Assembly: GCA_902786745.1 (NCBI GenBank) | Contig: CADADR010000009.1 | Location: 57,170 to 121,169 of the forward strand | Direction: 5' to 3' | DNA from: an uncultured Bacteroidia bacterium | GTDB taxonomy: Bacteria > Bacteroidota > Bacteroidia > Bacteroidales > F082 | DNA: 64,000 bases | In this document: in pieces, positions 52,267-61,067 of the stretch | Layout: every line of letters begins with the position of its first letter | How positions within the stretch are numbered: position 1 is the first letter of the stretch | The notes under the pieces: model-generated | Database searches by the model: none | The model's input: the letters and a program-made list of their open reading frames with translations, nothing else | Told to the model about the DNA's origin: nothing | Position numbers and translations under genes: made by a program

Positions 52267-53274
52267 TCATTCCTCATACACGACATGCAGCAACACATCG
52301 CCTACCATGCCAAGAGTCGTCTTGTCGATGTTGTCAATATTGTCGTTCAAGGTGTGCCACACCTCAGGGAAGCATTCATTGCTACTCTCGGGCTGCAAGT
52401 CGATGATGTCGATAGTAGGAATGCCCGCGTTTTGGTTCATCGGCACATGGTCGTCGCTAATCAAGGCGCCCAATTCGTTGGTGAAATAGGGGCGATAGCC
52501 CAAATCGGCAGCCCTGCGCCAAACCTTGTTGCTCACCCATGCGGCATAGCCTTGCGAATAGTATTCCTTGGGAAAAGTGGGATTGCTGCCACCCACCATA
52601 TCCAGCAGGATGCCATAATAGGCCTTGTAGCCATACACATGCGGGTGCTTCGACCAATACTGCGAGCCTAGCGCCCAATAGTTGACCTCTTCGTCATAGT
52701 ATTTCTCGGCTTCCTCAATATGCGGGCCATAGTCTTCGAGGTCGAAGAGCACGATGTCGACGCCAAGATGCTCTGGCAGTTCCTGAAGCTTGAACTGACG
52801 GGCGCATTCCATGAGCACGCCCACACCACTGGCACCGTCGTTGGCACCATCGATGGGTGTATGGGTATTGGCCGCATCGGGATCATGGTCGGCATAAGGA
52901 CGCGAGTCCCAGTGGGCGCATAGCACGATACGCTTCTTGGCCTCAGGGTGGAAAACACCGACGATGTTTTGCCCATCAACGCCCTTACCATTGTATAGCT
53001 TGGCACGGAAGTCCTGTACAATGACCGTGTCGGCAAATTCACCAAGCTTGGCCGCGAGCCATTGGGCGCAGTCGGCATGGGCTTGCGTCTCAGGCACACG
53101 AGGGCCAAAGTTCGTCTGACAGGCCACAAACTGATAGGCTGAGTCGGCATTGAAGTTGGGAACTGACACTGTCTTATTGGGTTTCTCTGAAGTGGAAGGC
53201 GTTCCCTTGGGCTGCTTGTCGCCACATGATGACAGCAAGAGAACGGATGCGATAAAAAGGATGAATTTTTTCAT
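52267..53274 (-). CDS. M28 family lipoprotein, probable glutaminyl-peptide cyclotransferase
   Basis: 335 residues from MKKFILFIASVL; lipobox LLSSC. The M28 fold has its metal residues in CAHWDSRPYADHD, PIDGANDGASGVGVLM, LFDLEDYG, ILLDMVGG and VWHTLNDN. NYWALGSQYWSKHPHVYGYKAYYGILLDMVGGS (region) and the single-metal pattern fit the bacterial type II glutaminyl cyclases known from Porphyromonas and relatives rather than aminopeptidases. Those enzymes turn N-terminal Gln of exported proteins into pyroglutamate in the periplasm. All SPI-cleaved proteins in this window would expose Gln, giving it substrates. An M28 aminopeptidase is the alternative. Promoter at 53295-53302. Confidence 0.82.
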   Translation of the reverse strand: MKKFILFIASVLLLSSCGDKQPKGTPSTSEKPNKTVSVPNFNADSAYQFVACQTNFGPRVPETQAHADCAQWLAAKLGEFADTVIVQDFRAKLYNGKGVDGQNIVGVFHPEAKKRIVLCAHWDSRPYADHDPDAANTHTPIDGANDGASGVGVLMECARQFKLQELPEHLGVDIVLFDLEDYGPHIEEAEKYYDEEVNYWALGSQYWSKHPHVYGYKAYYGILLDMVGGSNPTFPKEYYSQGYAAWVSNKVWRRAADLGYRPYFTNELGALISDDHVPMNQNAGIPTIDIIDLQPESSNECFPEVWHTLNDNIDNIDKTTLGMVGDVLLHVVYEE

Positions 53275-53294
53275 TTCTGTTTTCTTTTCGGCTG

Positions 53295-53302
53295 CAAAGG
53301 TA
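53295..53302 (-). promoter_or_regulatory. Promoter -7 element for the M28 gene
   Basis: TACCTTTG on the minus strand, 21 bp upstream of the start at 53274; it lies just before the end of the mscS-like gene, which reads in the same direction. Confidence 0.55.
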
Positions 53303-53306
53303 AACA

Positions 53307-55949
53307 TTATTCTTCTTCTTTGATAAGATGTACATCGCATTGCGGGAATGGGATGGCTATGCCATTCTCATTCAAAGTGTTGTAAATCACTTCTTTAGCA
53401 CGATCAATATAACCAATGCGTTCGGCCACGAGCACTTGTTGCTTCACGGCGATGGTAACGGCGCTGTCATCCATATCCTCCAAGGTGATGCTGATGCCAC
53501 GCTTGGCATCAACGATGTCACGCCCAAAAGCATCTTTATCCTGCAGCTTCTGTAAGGCCTCTCCCAAAAGCTCACGTACACGCTGGATGTCGGTACCATA
53601 GGCCACGCCCACCGTAATTTTGACGAACTCATAGCCATGGTTACGCGTGAGGTTGCTGAAGTTCTTGGCGAACAACGTGGCATTGAGGAACGACATCTCG
53701 GCACCGTCGATGGTCTCAATCTCCGTGCTTTGGTAGCCTATATGTGTTACCTTACCTCGGATACCATCGCACACTATCCAGTCGCCGATACGCAGGCGAC
53801 CCGACATGAGTTGGATACCATAGATGAAGTTGTTGAGGGTATCCTTGAGGGCAAAGCCGATACCAGCGGAAAGACCGCCAGCCACAAGACTCAACGAACT
53901 GGTGGGGATGTGCAAGGTCAGGACGATAACGACGATATAGGTGAACCAAACCAAGACGCTGATGATGCTATTGCCCAGCGACAGGTTGATCTCGTTGTTA
54001 CGTATGGTCGTGCGGTGGTTTTTCTTCATGAAGATGGCATAACGGATCTGCTGCCATACGGCATGCAAGGCGCGGTTGATATAGCGGAACACGAAGAACA
54101 GGCTTACCAGCACCAAGATGCCGTGGAACGAGAGACGGAATGTGGCGGCACCGCTGTCGTTGACCAACTGGACGAAGTTGTGGTGATAGATGTTGTTGTA
54201 CAAATCCTCGAAGTCGAACACATCCAAGGCCAGATGGAGGCAGAATGGGATAGACAGGATACCCATCACTGGCAACAACACCTCCTTGACCAAGTCGTAG
54301 AACCATGTGGCGCCAAACATCAGCGTTTCTTTACCGGGGCCTGTAATGAAGGTGATGCGTGAGCGGTAGTCGCTGAGGCGGTTGACCATGCGTTTCTTTC
54401 GGTATTGCACAATCAGGTACAAAACGGTGAAAACAAGGTGGATGGCGGCCAGTTGGAAGTACCACCACACCAAGATGAGCAAAGAGGCGAAGATGTAACC
54501 CGCAATAGCCACACCTAAGGCAGCCCCTATCGCCACCAACGAGACCCAGCCCAACAGGCGGTCGCCACGGTCCACCTTCTTGGCGTTGTGCAGGCAGGCG
54601 AAAAGTTGCCAGATGAAGAAGGCTATCACCACAGGTGGGAAGATGAAATTCATCAACGCATTGGGCATGAAGACCACGCGGAAACCGATGACCGCCAAGG
54701 CCATACAGAAGGTAGGCAGATATAGCCTAACGCCGTATTTCAGTTGTTTGGGCTTCAACCTGAAGAACAGCGCAACCAGGATGGCCGCCAGCAACCATAA
54801 GAAAGTGTTGGTCAATTTTGCAGCAATATGGAGCAGACCGTCGCCTCCGATTTGGGAATTGATGATAATCGTGATGAGGATGGCCACCAGCAAGGAGATG
54901 AACCTCCTTTGGTCCTTCTCGACGTACTCCTTCAAAGGTTTGAAGTATCGGAAAGCCGGGATGAGCAACAGCGAGACGATGAGCCAAATCACCATCAGCT
55001 CGATGACAAACAAAACGACGATGAAAACCTGGAGCGAATACTCCCAGCCCGTGTTGGTCGACTGCTCAGAATGGCCTCTCTTGAACAGCGATGACAAAGA
55101 AGCGGAGTCATATTTTTCGTGCGCGTCTTCCATGGCTTGCTTCCAGTAGCGTCCTGGGCGCTGCAGGATGGTATACCAAGGCGTCTGGCCTTCAACAAAG
55201 ATACGGTTTTGTAGCACTTGGTAGTATTCATGGGCATAGTCGTAAGTCTCCTTCAGACGCAGGAAGGTCTCGTAGTAGTGGATGCTGTCGGCCACTACGA
55301 CGGCTTTGGTCTCGGCATACATCTTAAGCAGTTCGCCGGCATAAAAGATGCATTGTTCGCGGTCGGCCTCACCTTGTTGGTCAAGCACGAACGGTATTAT
55401 GGAGAGTGAATCGGCCATAGCCTTGACTTCCTCATCCAGCTCGAGATGCGCCACGCTGAAATATAATGGGTTGAGGCTGTCGTAATGGATCAGCAGGCTG
55501 TCAGGCACGCCAACGATAGTGTCGAGTTCGGGAGGGAGACGTCGCAGCGACTCAAGCAGGCGGGCATGGCGCTCCATCTCCACATTAAGGTTGGTGACGA
55601 TGCGATCGAAAGGTCCACGGTCCTGGTTGAACTCATTGTATTTCTCTGTGACCTTCTGCAAGGCGTAGCTCACGTCGAAAGTGAAGCCCTGTTTCTGTGA
55701 ATACAGCATCAGCGAGAGTTCGTCGCACTGCTTCATCACGTCGATCATCTTCTGGCGTTGTTTCTCGTAGTCTTCGGTGAGCCGGTCGCGGTTCTTGTCG
55801 ATTTGTTGATAGTCGGCACTCAGTTCATTACGCAACACACGCAGGGTTTGGGCAAGGTTGTGGCCGTATGAGATGGCGAAGATCGGCACCACGATAGCCA
55901 AAAAGACGGCCAAGAAGAGGATTTTTTTCTGTTTAAAAGGGGTTCTCAT
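53307..55949 (-). CDS. Large MscS-type mechanosensitive channel
   Basis: 880 residues from MRTPFKQKKILFLAVFL. A first membrane span is followed by a long periplasmic coiled-coil region (about 30-290). Then come about ten spans and, at the end, the MscS core: pore helix VAGGLSAGIGFALKDTLNNFIYGIQLM, beta domain RIGDWIVCDGIRGKVTHIGYQSTEIETIDGAEMSFLNATL (region about 755-795) and an alpha/beta end. It resembles the large MscK/MscM class that releases solutes on osmotic downshock. Its start overlaps the pyrG stop (ATGA at 55946-55949). The tail runs past the M28 promoter. Confidence 0.92.
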   Translation of the reverse strand: MRTPFKQKKILFLAVFLAIVVPIFAISYGHNLAQTLRVLRNELSADYQQIDKNRDRLTEDYEKQRQKMIDVMKQCDELSLMLYSQKQGFTFDVSYALQKVTEKYNEFNQDRGPFDRIVTNLNVEMERHARLLESLRRLPPELDTIVGVPDSLLIHYDSLNPLYFSVAHLELDEEVKAMADSLSIIPFVLDQQGEADREQCIFYAGELLKMYAETKAVVVADSIHYYETFLRLKETYDYAHEYYQVLQNRIFVEGQTPWYTILQRPGRYWKQAMEDAHEKYDSASLSSLFKRGHSEQSTNTGWEYSLQVFIVVLFVIELMVIWLIVSLLLIPAFRYFKPLKEYVEKDQRRFISLLVAILITIIINSQIGGDGLLHIAAKLTNTFLWLLAAILVALFFRLKPKQLKYGVRLYLPTFCMALAVIGFRVVFMPNALMNFIFPPVVIAFFIWQLFACLHNAKKVDRGDRLLGWVSLVAIGAALGVAIAGYIFASLLILVWWYFQLAAIHLVFTVLYLIVQYRKKRMVNRLSDYRSRITFITGPGKETLMFGATWFYDLVKEVLLPVMGILSIPFCLHLALDVFDFEDLYNNIYHHNFVQLVNDSGAATFRLSFHGILVLVSLFFVFRYINRALHAVWQQIRYAIFMKKNHRTTIRNNEINLSLGNSIISVLVWFTYIVVIVLTLHIPTSSLSLVAGGLSAGIGFALKDTLNNFIYGIQLMSGRLRIGDWIVCDGIRGKVTHIGYQSTEIETIDGAEMSFLNATLFAKNFSNLTRNHGYEFVKITVGVAYGTDIQRVRELLGEALQKLQDKDAFGRDIVDAKRGISITLEDMDDSAVTIAVKQQVLVAERIGYIDRAKEVIYNTLNENGIAIPFPQCDVHLIKEEE

Positions 55950-57526
55950 TGGGCGATTTCTTTGATGAAACTCATAAATAAGGGGTGAGGATGCAGAACG
56001 GTGCTGGAATACTCGGGATGGAACTGAGTGCCGATGAACCAACGGTGGCAGGGGATCTCGACAATCTCAACCAAGTCGCTCTCGGGGTTTACGCCGACGC
56101 ACTTCATGCCGTTTTTCTCGTATTCGTCTTTGTATTTGTTGTTGAATTCATATCTGTGGCGATGGCGTTCGCTGATTTGCAGTGAGCCGTAAATCTCGGC
56201 TACGCGGCTGCCTTCGCGCAGGTTACAACTGTAAGCGCCCAAACGCATGGTGCCGCCCAGGTTGGTAATGGTCTTCTGCTCCTCCATCATGTCGATGACA
56301 TTGTGTGGGGTGTTGGCGTCCATCTCGCTTGAGTTGGCGTCTTTGTAGCCTAACACGTTGCGGGCAAATTCGATGACCATCATCTGCATGCCGAGGCATA
56401 CGCCAAAGGCAGGTAGGTTGTTGAGGCGAGCATACTCCACCGCGACAATCTTGCCTTCGATGCCGCGTTGTCCGAAGCCGGGGCATACCAGAATGCCTGC
56501 CACGCCTGAGAACTGTTCTGCGACATTCTCCTTGGTGATGTTCTCGCTGTTGATGAAGTCGATCTTTACCTTCACGTGGTTGTAGATGCCAGCCAAAATC
56601 AGGCTCTCGCGGATGCTCTTGTAAGCGTCTTGCAAGTCGTATTTGCCCACCAGCCCTACATGCACCTCTTTGTTGGCAGTACGTTGCAGTTCGAGGAAGC
56701 GATGCCAGCCTTCCATCTTGGGGGTCTCTCCTACTGGCAAACCGAATTTACGCAGCAAGGCAGCGTCAAGGCCTTGGCGTTGCATGTTGACAGGCACCTC
56801 GTAGATGCTCGGCAGGTCTTCGCTCTGCACCACGCATTCGAGGTCGACGTTGCAGAAGGAGGCAACCTTTTGGCGGACGCCATCGGAGAGGTGCTTCTCG
56901 GTGCGAAGCACGAGCACATCGGGTTGGATACCAGCGGCTTGCAGCTCTTTCACCGAGTGTTGGGTGGGTTTGGTCTTCAACTCATCGGCGGCTTTTAGGT
57001 AAGGGATATAGGTAAGGTGTACGCTGGCGGCACGGTTACCGAGTTCCCATTTCAGCTGACGGATGGCTTCGAGGAAGGGGGCCGCTTCGATGTCACCTAT
57101 GGTGCCGCCAATCTCTTGGATAACGAAGTCGACATCAGTGTTTTGCATGATGCGGTGTTTGATCTCGTCGGTGATGTGAGGCACCACTTGTATGGTCTTG
57201 CCGAGGTAGTCGCCGTGGCGTTCCTTGTCTATGACGGTCTTGTAGATCTTACCCGTGGTCACCGAGTTGGCCTGAGTGGTGCGGATGCCTGTGAAGCGTT
57301 CGTAGTGGCCGAGGTCGAGGTCGGTCTCGGTGCCGTCCACGGTCACATAGCACTCGCCGTGCTCGTATGGATTCAATGTCCCTGGGTCGATATTGATGTA
57401 AGGGTCGATTTTTTGTATGGTGATGGTGTAGCCGCGGGCTTGCAGTAGTTTGCCAATGCTGGCCGAGATAATGCCTTTACCAAGAGAGGAAACCACGCCT
57501 CCCGTCACAAAAATATAGCGTGTCAT
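55946..57526 (-). CDS. pyrG: CTP synthase
   Basis: 526 residues. Synthase domain: FVTGGVVSSLGKGIISASIGKLLQARG, IDPYINIDPGTLNPYEHGE, DTDVDF-type helix region, EIGGTIGDIEAAPFLEAIRQ. Amidotransferase domain: GILVCPGFGQRGIEGK, FGVCLGMQMMVIEFAR with the nucleophile Cys, and FHPEYSSTVLHPHPLF with His-Pro-Glu. It makes CTP from UTP with glutamine. Promoter at 57561-57568. Coupled to the MscS-type channel by a 4-bp overlap. Confidence 0.97.
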   Translation of the reverse strand: MTRYIFVTGGVVSSLGKGIISASIGKLLQARGYTITIQKIDPYINIDPGTLNPYEHGECYVTVDGTETDLDLGHYERFTGIRTTQANSVTTGKIYKTVIDKERHGDYLGKTIQVVPHITDEIKHRIMQNTDVDFVIQEIGGTIGDIEAAPFLEAIRQLKWELGNRAASVHLTYIPYLKAADELKTKPTQHSVKELQAAGIQPDVLVLRTEKHLSDGVRQKVASFCNVDLECVVQSEDLPSIYEVPVNMQRQGLDAALLRKFGLPVGETPKMEGWHRFLELQRTANKEVHVGLVGKYDLQDAYKSIRESLILAGIYNHVKVKIDFINSENITKENVAEQFSGVAGILVCPGFGQRGIEGKIVAVEYARLNNLPAFGVCLGMQMMVIEFARNVLGYKDANSSEMDANTPHNVIDMMEEQKTITNLGGTMRLGAYSCNLREGSRVAEIYGSLQISERHRHRYEFNNKYKDEYEKNGMKCVGVNPESDLVEIVEIPCHRWFIGTQFHPEYSSTVLHPHPLFMSFIKEIAQ

Positions 57527-57560
57527 AGTAGTAGTAAGTTTTTGTTGTTGAATAAAGGGG

Positions 57561-57616
57561 CAAAAATAGAAAAAATGGCATTAACAACAAAAAAAGCGAA
57601 AGTATAAGTATCTTTG
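57561..57616. promoter_or_regulatory. Divergent promoters for pyrG and the glutamine amidotransferase
   Basis: TATTTTTG on the minus strand at 57561-57568 and TATCTTTG on the plus strand at 57609-57616. Confidence 0.65.
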
Positions 57617-57636
57617 CAGCTTTGATGAAGTAAATC

Positions 57637-58338
57637 ATGAGTAAGTCACCGATTATAGGCGTCACGCCGCTTTGGGATGCGGAGCGCAAGAGCGTTTGGA
57701 TGCTGCCCGATTATTTGGACGGCATCAAGGCAGCAGGAGGCGTTCCTGTCGTCCTGCCTATTGAAATGTCAGATGAAGATGCCGACCGCATTGTGGAAAC
57801 CTGCGACGGATTCCTGTTTACGGGCGGTCAGGATGTCGCGCCAGAGCTTTATGGGATAAAGGATGCCACTGAAACCGTCGTTCCCAGCCCCGAACGCGAC
57901 AAGTTGGAAACGCTGTTACTGTCGAAAGCCCTGCAAGCCGACAAGGCCATTCTCGGCATCTGCCGTGGACTACAATTCATCAATGCGTTTTTGGGCGGTA
58001 CACTTTGGCAAGACCTTCCCTCGCAGCATCCTTCGGATATCGTCCACAGGCAAGGCAAGCCCTACGGCGTTCCAACGCATAAAGTCTCGCTGAGCGGCGA
58101 CCTGCAGACGCTATTGGGCAAAGACACCCTCGAAGTGAACACGCTGCATCACCAAGCCATCAAAGACCTCGGCAAGGATTTGATACCCATGGCCGAATCC
58201 CCCGACGGTCTCATCGAAGCCGTAAAGATGGTGGGCAAGCGTTTCGTCTGTGCCGTGCAATGGCATCCCGAGTATATGTTCAAGACGGATGCTGATAGCT
58301 TGAGGGTGTTTTCTTGGTTTGTGGGACAGTGCAAGTGA
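57637..58338 (+). CDS. Class I glutamine amidotransferase, C26 (PuuD-like)
   Basis: 233 residues. It has the gamma-glutamyl hydrolase/PuuD layout: IIGVTPLWDAERKSVWMLPDYLDGIKAAGG, FLFTGGQDVAPELYG, nucleophile Cys109 in ILGICRGLQFINAFLGGTL, NTLHHQAIKDLG, and the His/Glu pair in VQWHPEYMFKTD. The family removes gamma-glutamyl groups, for example from gamma-glutamyl-GABA or folates. There are no putrescine-pathway neighbours, so the substrate is open. Single gene with its own promoter and terminator. Confidence 0.9.
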   Translation: MSKSPIIGVTPLWDAERKSVWMLPDYLDGIKAAGGVPVVLPIEMSDEDADRIVETCDGFLFTGGQDVAPELYGIKDATETVVPSPERDKLETLLLSKALQADKAILGICRGLQFINAFLGGTLWQDLPSQHPSDIVHRQGKPYGVPTHKVSLSGDLQTLLGKDTLEVNTLHHQAIKDLGKDLIPMAESPDGLIEAVKMVGKRFVCAVQWHPEYMFKTDADSLRVFSWFVGQCK

Positions 58339-58350
58339 AGACGACATAAT

Positions 58351-58396
58351 AAACAACGAAGCCACGCTATTTTAGCGTGGCTTCGTTGTTTTTCAA
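58351..58396. terminator. Bidirectional terminator
   Basis: A 19-bp perfect stem (58351-58369 with 58373-58391) with A and T tracts, between convergent genes. Confidence 0.92.
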
Positions 58397-58405
58397 TTGA
58401 TGGTT

Positions 58406-58861
58406 TCAATACACGGCGTGGTCCAAAACAAGTTGCCTTTCAATCTTTTCGTCCGAGTTGATAGTAATAGGATTGATGCCACCATAGCCATCGAGTCCAC
58501 CTCCATCCGTCAGTTTCCCGTTATACAATAAAAATATCGAGTAAGTGCCAGGAGCAAGATTGATTTCGTAGAAGCCTTTGGCGTTTGATGTGGTCTTGGC
58601 CACAAACGGTTTTGGCATTGCGTCAATAGGATAATTAACGGAAATACCGCCGCCGAAGTCAGAGAGCATGGTGTACTCGTAAACGTACACATCGCAAGCG
58701 ACGGGTCTCTCGCCATGGTCGGCGTTTGCGCCAGGCATCCAATCGCCGTAACGTTCTATTACAGTGCCATACACGCCTTGCGTGATGGAAGGTTCTTTTT
58801 TACAGGCGGACATCAAAGTGATGACGCTCAATAACGCGAGGATAAAAACTGATTTTTTCAT
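58406..58861 (-). CDS. Small lipoprotein with carboxypeptidase-regulatory-like fold
   Basis: 151 residues; lipobox LMSAC. The mature part (ITQGVYGTVIERYGDW, CDVYVYEYTML, FVAKTTSNAKGFYEINLAPGTYSIFLLYNGK) matches the CarboxypepD_reg/CNA-B-like beta sandwich: variable loop, then T-x-x-x-G-x-Y-x-[IF]-x-L-x-P-G-x-Y. Such domains are often small envelope-anchored modules of unknown role. Single gene upstream of a 502-bp gene-free stretch. Confidence 0.75.
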   Translation of the reverse strand: MKKSVFILALLSVITLMSACKKEPSITQGVYGTVIERYGDWMPGANADHGERPVACDVYVYEYTMLSDFGGGISVNYPIDAMPKPFVAKTTSNAKGFYEINLAPGTYSIFLLYNGKLTDGGGLDGYGGINPITINSDEKIERQLVLDHAVY

Positions 58862-59363
58862 GTTATATAAGATTTAGTTTACGGTATCTTTAACGCTTAA
58901 AAGTCGTAATTATTTCGTTTAAAGGAATTTTTTCCTGAATTATTGGTTTTGGATGGCAATTGGGGACAATGGTGTATGGAGCGGAACACAGCCATTCTGG
59001 GATGCTATATTCATCTACTTTATACTTTCTTTATCGCAGTTTGTGAGGGCAAAAACAGGGAATGTTTGGAAAAATCACGGTTGTTTGGATAGCAATTTTT
59101 GTTTTTGTAACCAGCATTAAGTTAATGCGCATTAAATTAGCAACAAATCATTGTTAAGTTTTATGATAGGAAAAAGGGTTCAAGGTTTTTCGGACAAATT
59201 GGGCATAAACTACCAGAAATCGACAAGGTGGCTACCCTAGGCAAGGAATTGGCATAATATGATGTCCGTCAGATTGGATTGTGTATGAAGAATATGTGAT
59301 TTTGGCTTATGTGCAAGGAGACCATGACAACATGACAACGGCGGTTTGGAAGGTAGAGATCTT
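58862..59363. other. Gene-free stretch (502 bp)
   Basis: No reading frame here is convincing. The composition is more AT-rich than the region before it. The only structure I see is the alternating GCATTAA/TTAATGC cluster at 59114-59135. Confidence 0.5.
59114..59135. promoter_or_regulatory. Alternating inverted copies of GCATTAA
   Basis: GCATTAA (59114-59120), G, TTAATGC (59122-59128), GCATTAA (59129-59135). The second and third copies form the perfect 14-bp palindrome TTAATGCGCATTAA. This looks like a site for a dimeric DNA-binding protein. No regulator gene is nearby. Confidence 0.4.
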
Positions 59364-61067
59364 TTACTTTCTTTTCTGTAACTCTTTCAGCTTCTCCTGT
59401 GCAGATTTGTAGCCTTGATTTGCAGCAAATGTGTACCATATTTCGGCTTTTTCAAGGTTGGGTTTAACACCCACACCTTTTTCACAGCATACGGCATAGT
59501 TGAATTGTGCTGTTGCTTCACCTTGTAAAGCTGCTTTTTTATACCAACGAGCCGCTTTTTGCGGGTCTTTTTTTACACCATTCCCATGCTCGTAGCAAAC
59601 ACCTAAGTCGTTTTGTGCCAAAGAATCTTCTTGCATGGCTGCTTTCTTGTATAGTTGCGCTGCTTTTACAAGGTCTTTTTTCACTCCCTGGCCTTTTCTG
59701 TAGCAAACTGCAAGTCTGTATTGTGCCAGTGCTTCACCTTGTTTCGCTGCTCTTTTGAGCCACTCAACGGCTTTCGGAAGGTTTTTTCTCGTTCCATTGC
59801 CTTCTATATAGCATATCGCAATGTTGTATTGAGCAGGTGAAAAGCCTTGCTCAGCGGATTCCTTATACCATTGTACGGCTTTTTTCATGTTTCTTTCAAC
59901 ACCACTACCTTCTTCATAACAGATTGCGAGATTGTATTGAGCACGCTCGTTGCCTTGCTTAGCTGACTTGATGTACCACTCAACAGCTTTGGCCAAATCT
60001 TTTTCAACGCCTTGGCCGTTTTCATAGCACAAAGCAAGAGCAAATTGTGCCATGTCATGCCCAAGCTCAGCAGCTTCAGCATATAGCTCAGAGGCTTTTG
60101 TCAAGTTTGGCTCACATCCTATCCCGAGTTCATAGCATTCGGCACATTCTAATAATTCATGTGCATCAGGTGCTTGCTGGATATTGGTTTGCCCAATGAT
60201 TGATTCTTCAAAGATGTCATTCTGTAAGGTTGTGGTGTTCCATGAAATGCAGTTAAGGCCTCCTCCTCTTCTGACAGCTTCCAATGCTGGGATGCCTAAA
60301 ACCTCACAGTCTGGCATAGCATTGCTGATTTGTTCAAGAGCTTGCCCATCTTCTTCAAGTCCCAGCTGTGGCACAAGAATAAGCTTGCCTATCTGCAAGA
60401 AATTGATGTATGCCCAGCTACGGGCGTGAATCTTCTTGGTTTTGTAATACAAAGGAATCACTTCAAAGTGTTTTTCTAATGCTATTCGAAAACGATTGTA
60501 ATACCGAGGCGAAATGTCGCCGTAGTTTGTGATTAGGACTTTGCATTCACCTGCAAAATGGACGATTCCGTCGCTATGGCCAAAGGTCTCTTGGTGGTCC
60601 CAAGGCAAATACAGCACATCGCATTGGAAAGCATCCTTCAGGATACTATCCACCTCGTTAATCGATTTGTTTCTGTTTTCGGCAAAGACTTTCTCCGTCA
60701 TCACGATGGTGTTGCCGCATTTCACGACATTACCACCGTCCAGTACCAGGTCTATTGTGATGGCGTTTTGCAACACGTGGGTTAGACGGTTTGGGCTGGC
60801 TTGAAGCACCGCCTCGGGATTGGTTTGAAGACGAAGACCTGTTTTATCTTGTAGATAATTAGGTGTGTACTTATAGGATACAAAGCGATCTTCTGCAATC
60901 TGGATGGGCATGAAATCACGGCACCAGATGTCCTTGGTTTCCGAAAGGTAGGCATACGGAATCCTGTTTGCTTTCAATACTTCGGCAATGTGCTGATTCA
61001 AGTTTGGGCATTTCTTTGGCAGAAGGTCAGAGAAATATACTGCGGTGGTAAGGTTGTCGGTAATCAT
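59364..61067 (-). CDS. Arginine deiminase-type (PAD_porph) domain fused to seven Sel1 repeats
   Basis: 567 residues, no signal peptide. Residues about 1-295 follow the agmatine deiminase/peptidylarginine deiminase (PAD_porph) fold: WCRDFMPIQ (Asp51), LVLDGGNVV (about 108-115), the WDHQETFGHSDGIVHF segment with Glu160, His164 and Asp166, and Cys273 in RRGGGLNCISWN. Agmatine deiminases have His rather than Asn before the Cys, so substrate may differ. Residues about 303-555 are seven 36-residue Sel1 repeats (A-Q-[FY]-x-L-[AG]-x-C-Y-E-x-G-x-G-V-x-K-[DN]-x-x-K-A). The Sel1 part is a protein-binding solenoid. Its ATG overlaps the stop of the upstream gene (61064-61067). A cytosolic enzyme acting on a protein or a small guanidine compound is likely. 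Confidence 0.85.
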   Translation of the reverse strand: MITDNLTTAVYFSDLLPKKCPNLNQHIAEVLKANRIPYAYLSETKDIWCRDFMPIQIAEDRFVSYKYTPNYLQDKTGLRLQTNPEAVLQASPNRLTHVLQNAITIDLVLDGGNVVKCGNTIVMTEKVFAENRNKSINEVDSILKDAFQCDVLYLPWDHQETFGHSDGIVHFAGECKVLITNYGDISPRYYNRFRIALEKHFEVIPLYYKTKKIHARSWAYINFLQIGKLILVPQLGLEEDGQALEQISNAMPDCEVLGIPALEAVRRGGGLNCISWNTTTLQNDIFEESIIGQTNIQQAPDAHELLECAECYELGIGCEPNLTKASELYAEAAELGHDMAQFALALCYENGQGVEKDLAKAVEWYIKSAKQGNERAQYNLAICYEEGSGVERNMKKAVQWYKESAEQGFSPAQYNIAICYIEGNGTRKNLPKAVEWLKRAAKQGEALAQYRLAVCYRKGQGVKKDLVKAAQLYKKAAMQEDSLAQNDLGVCYEHGNGVKKDPQKAARWYKKAALQGEATAQFNYAVCCEKGVGVKPNLEKAEIWYTFAANQGYKSAQEKLKELQKRK

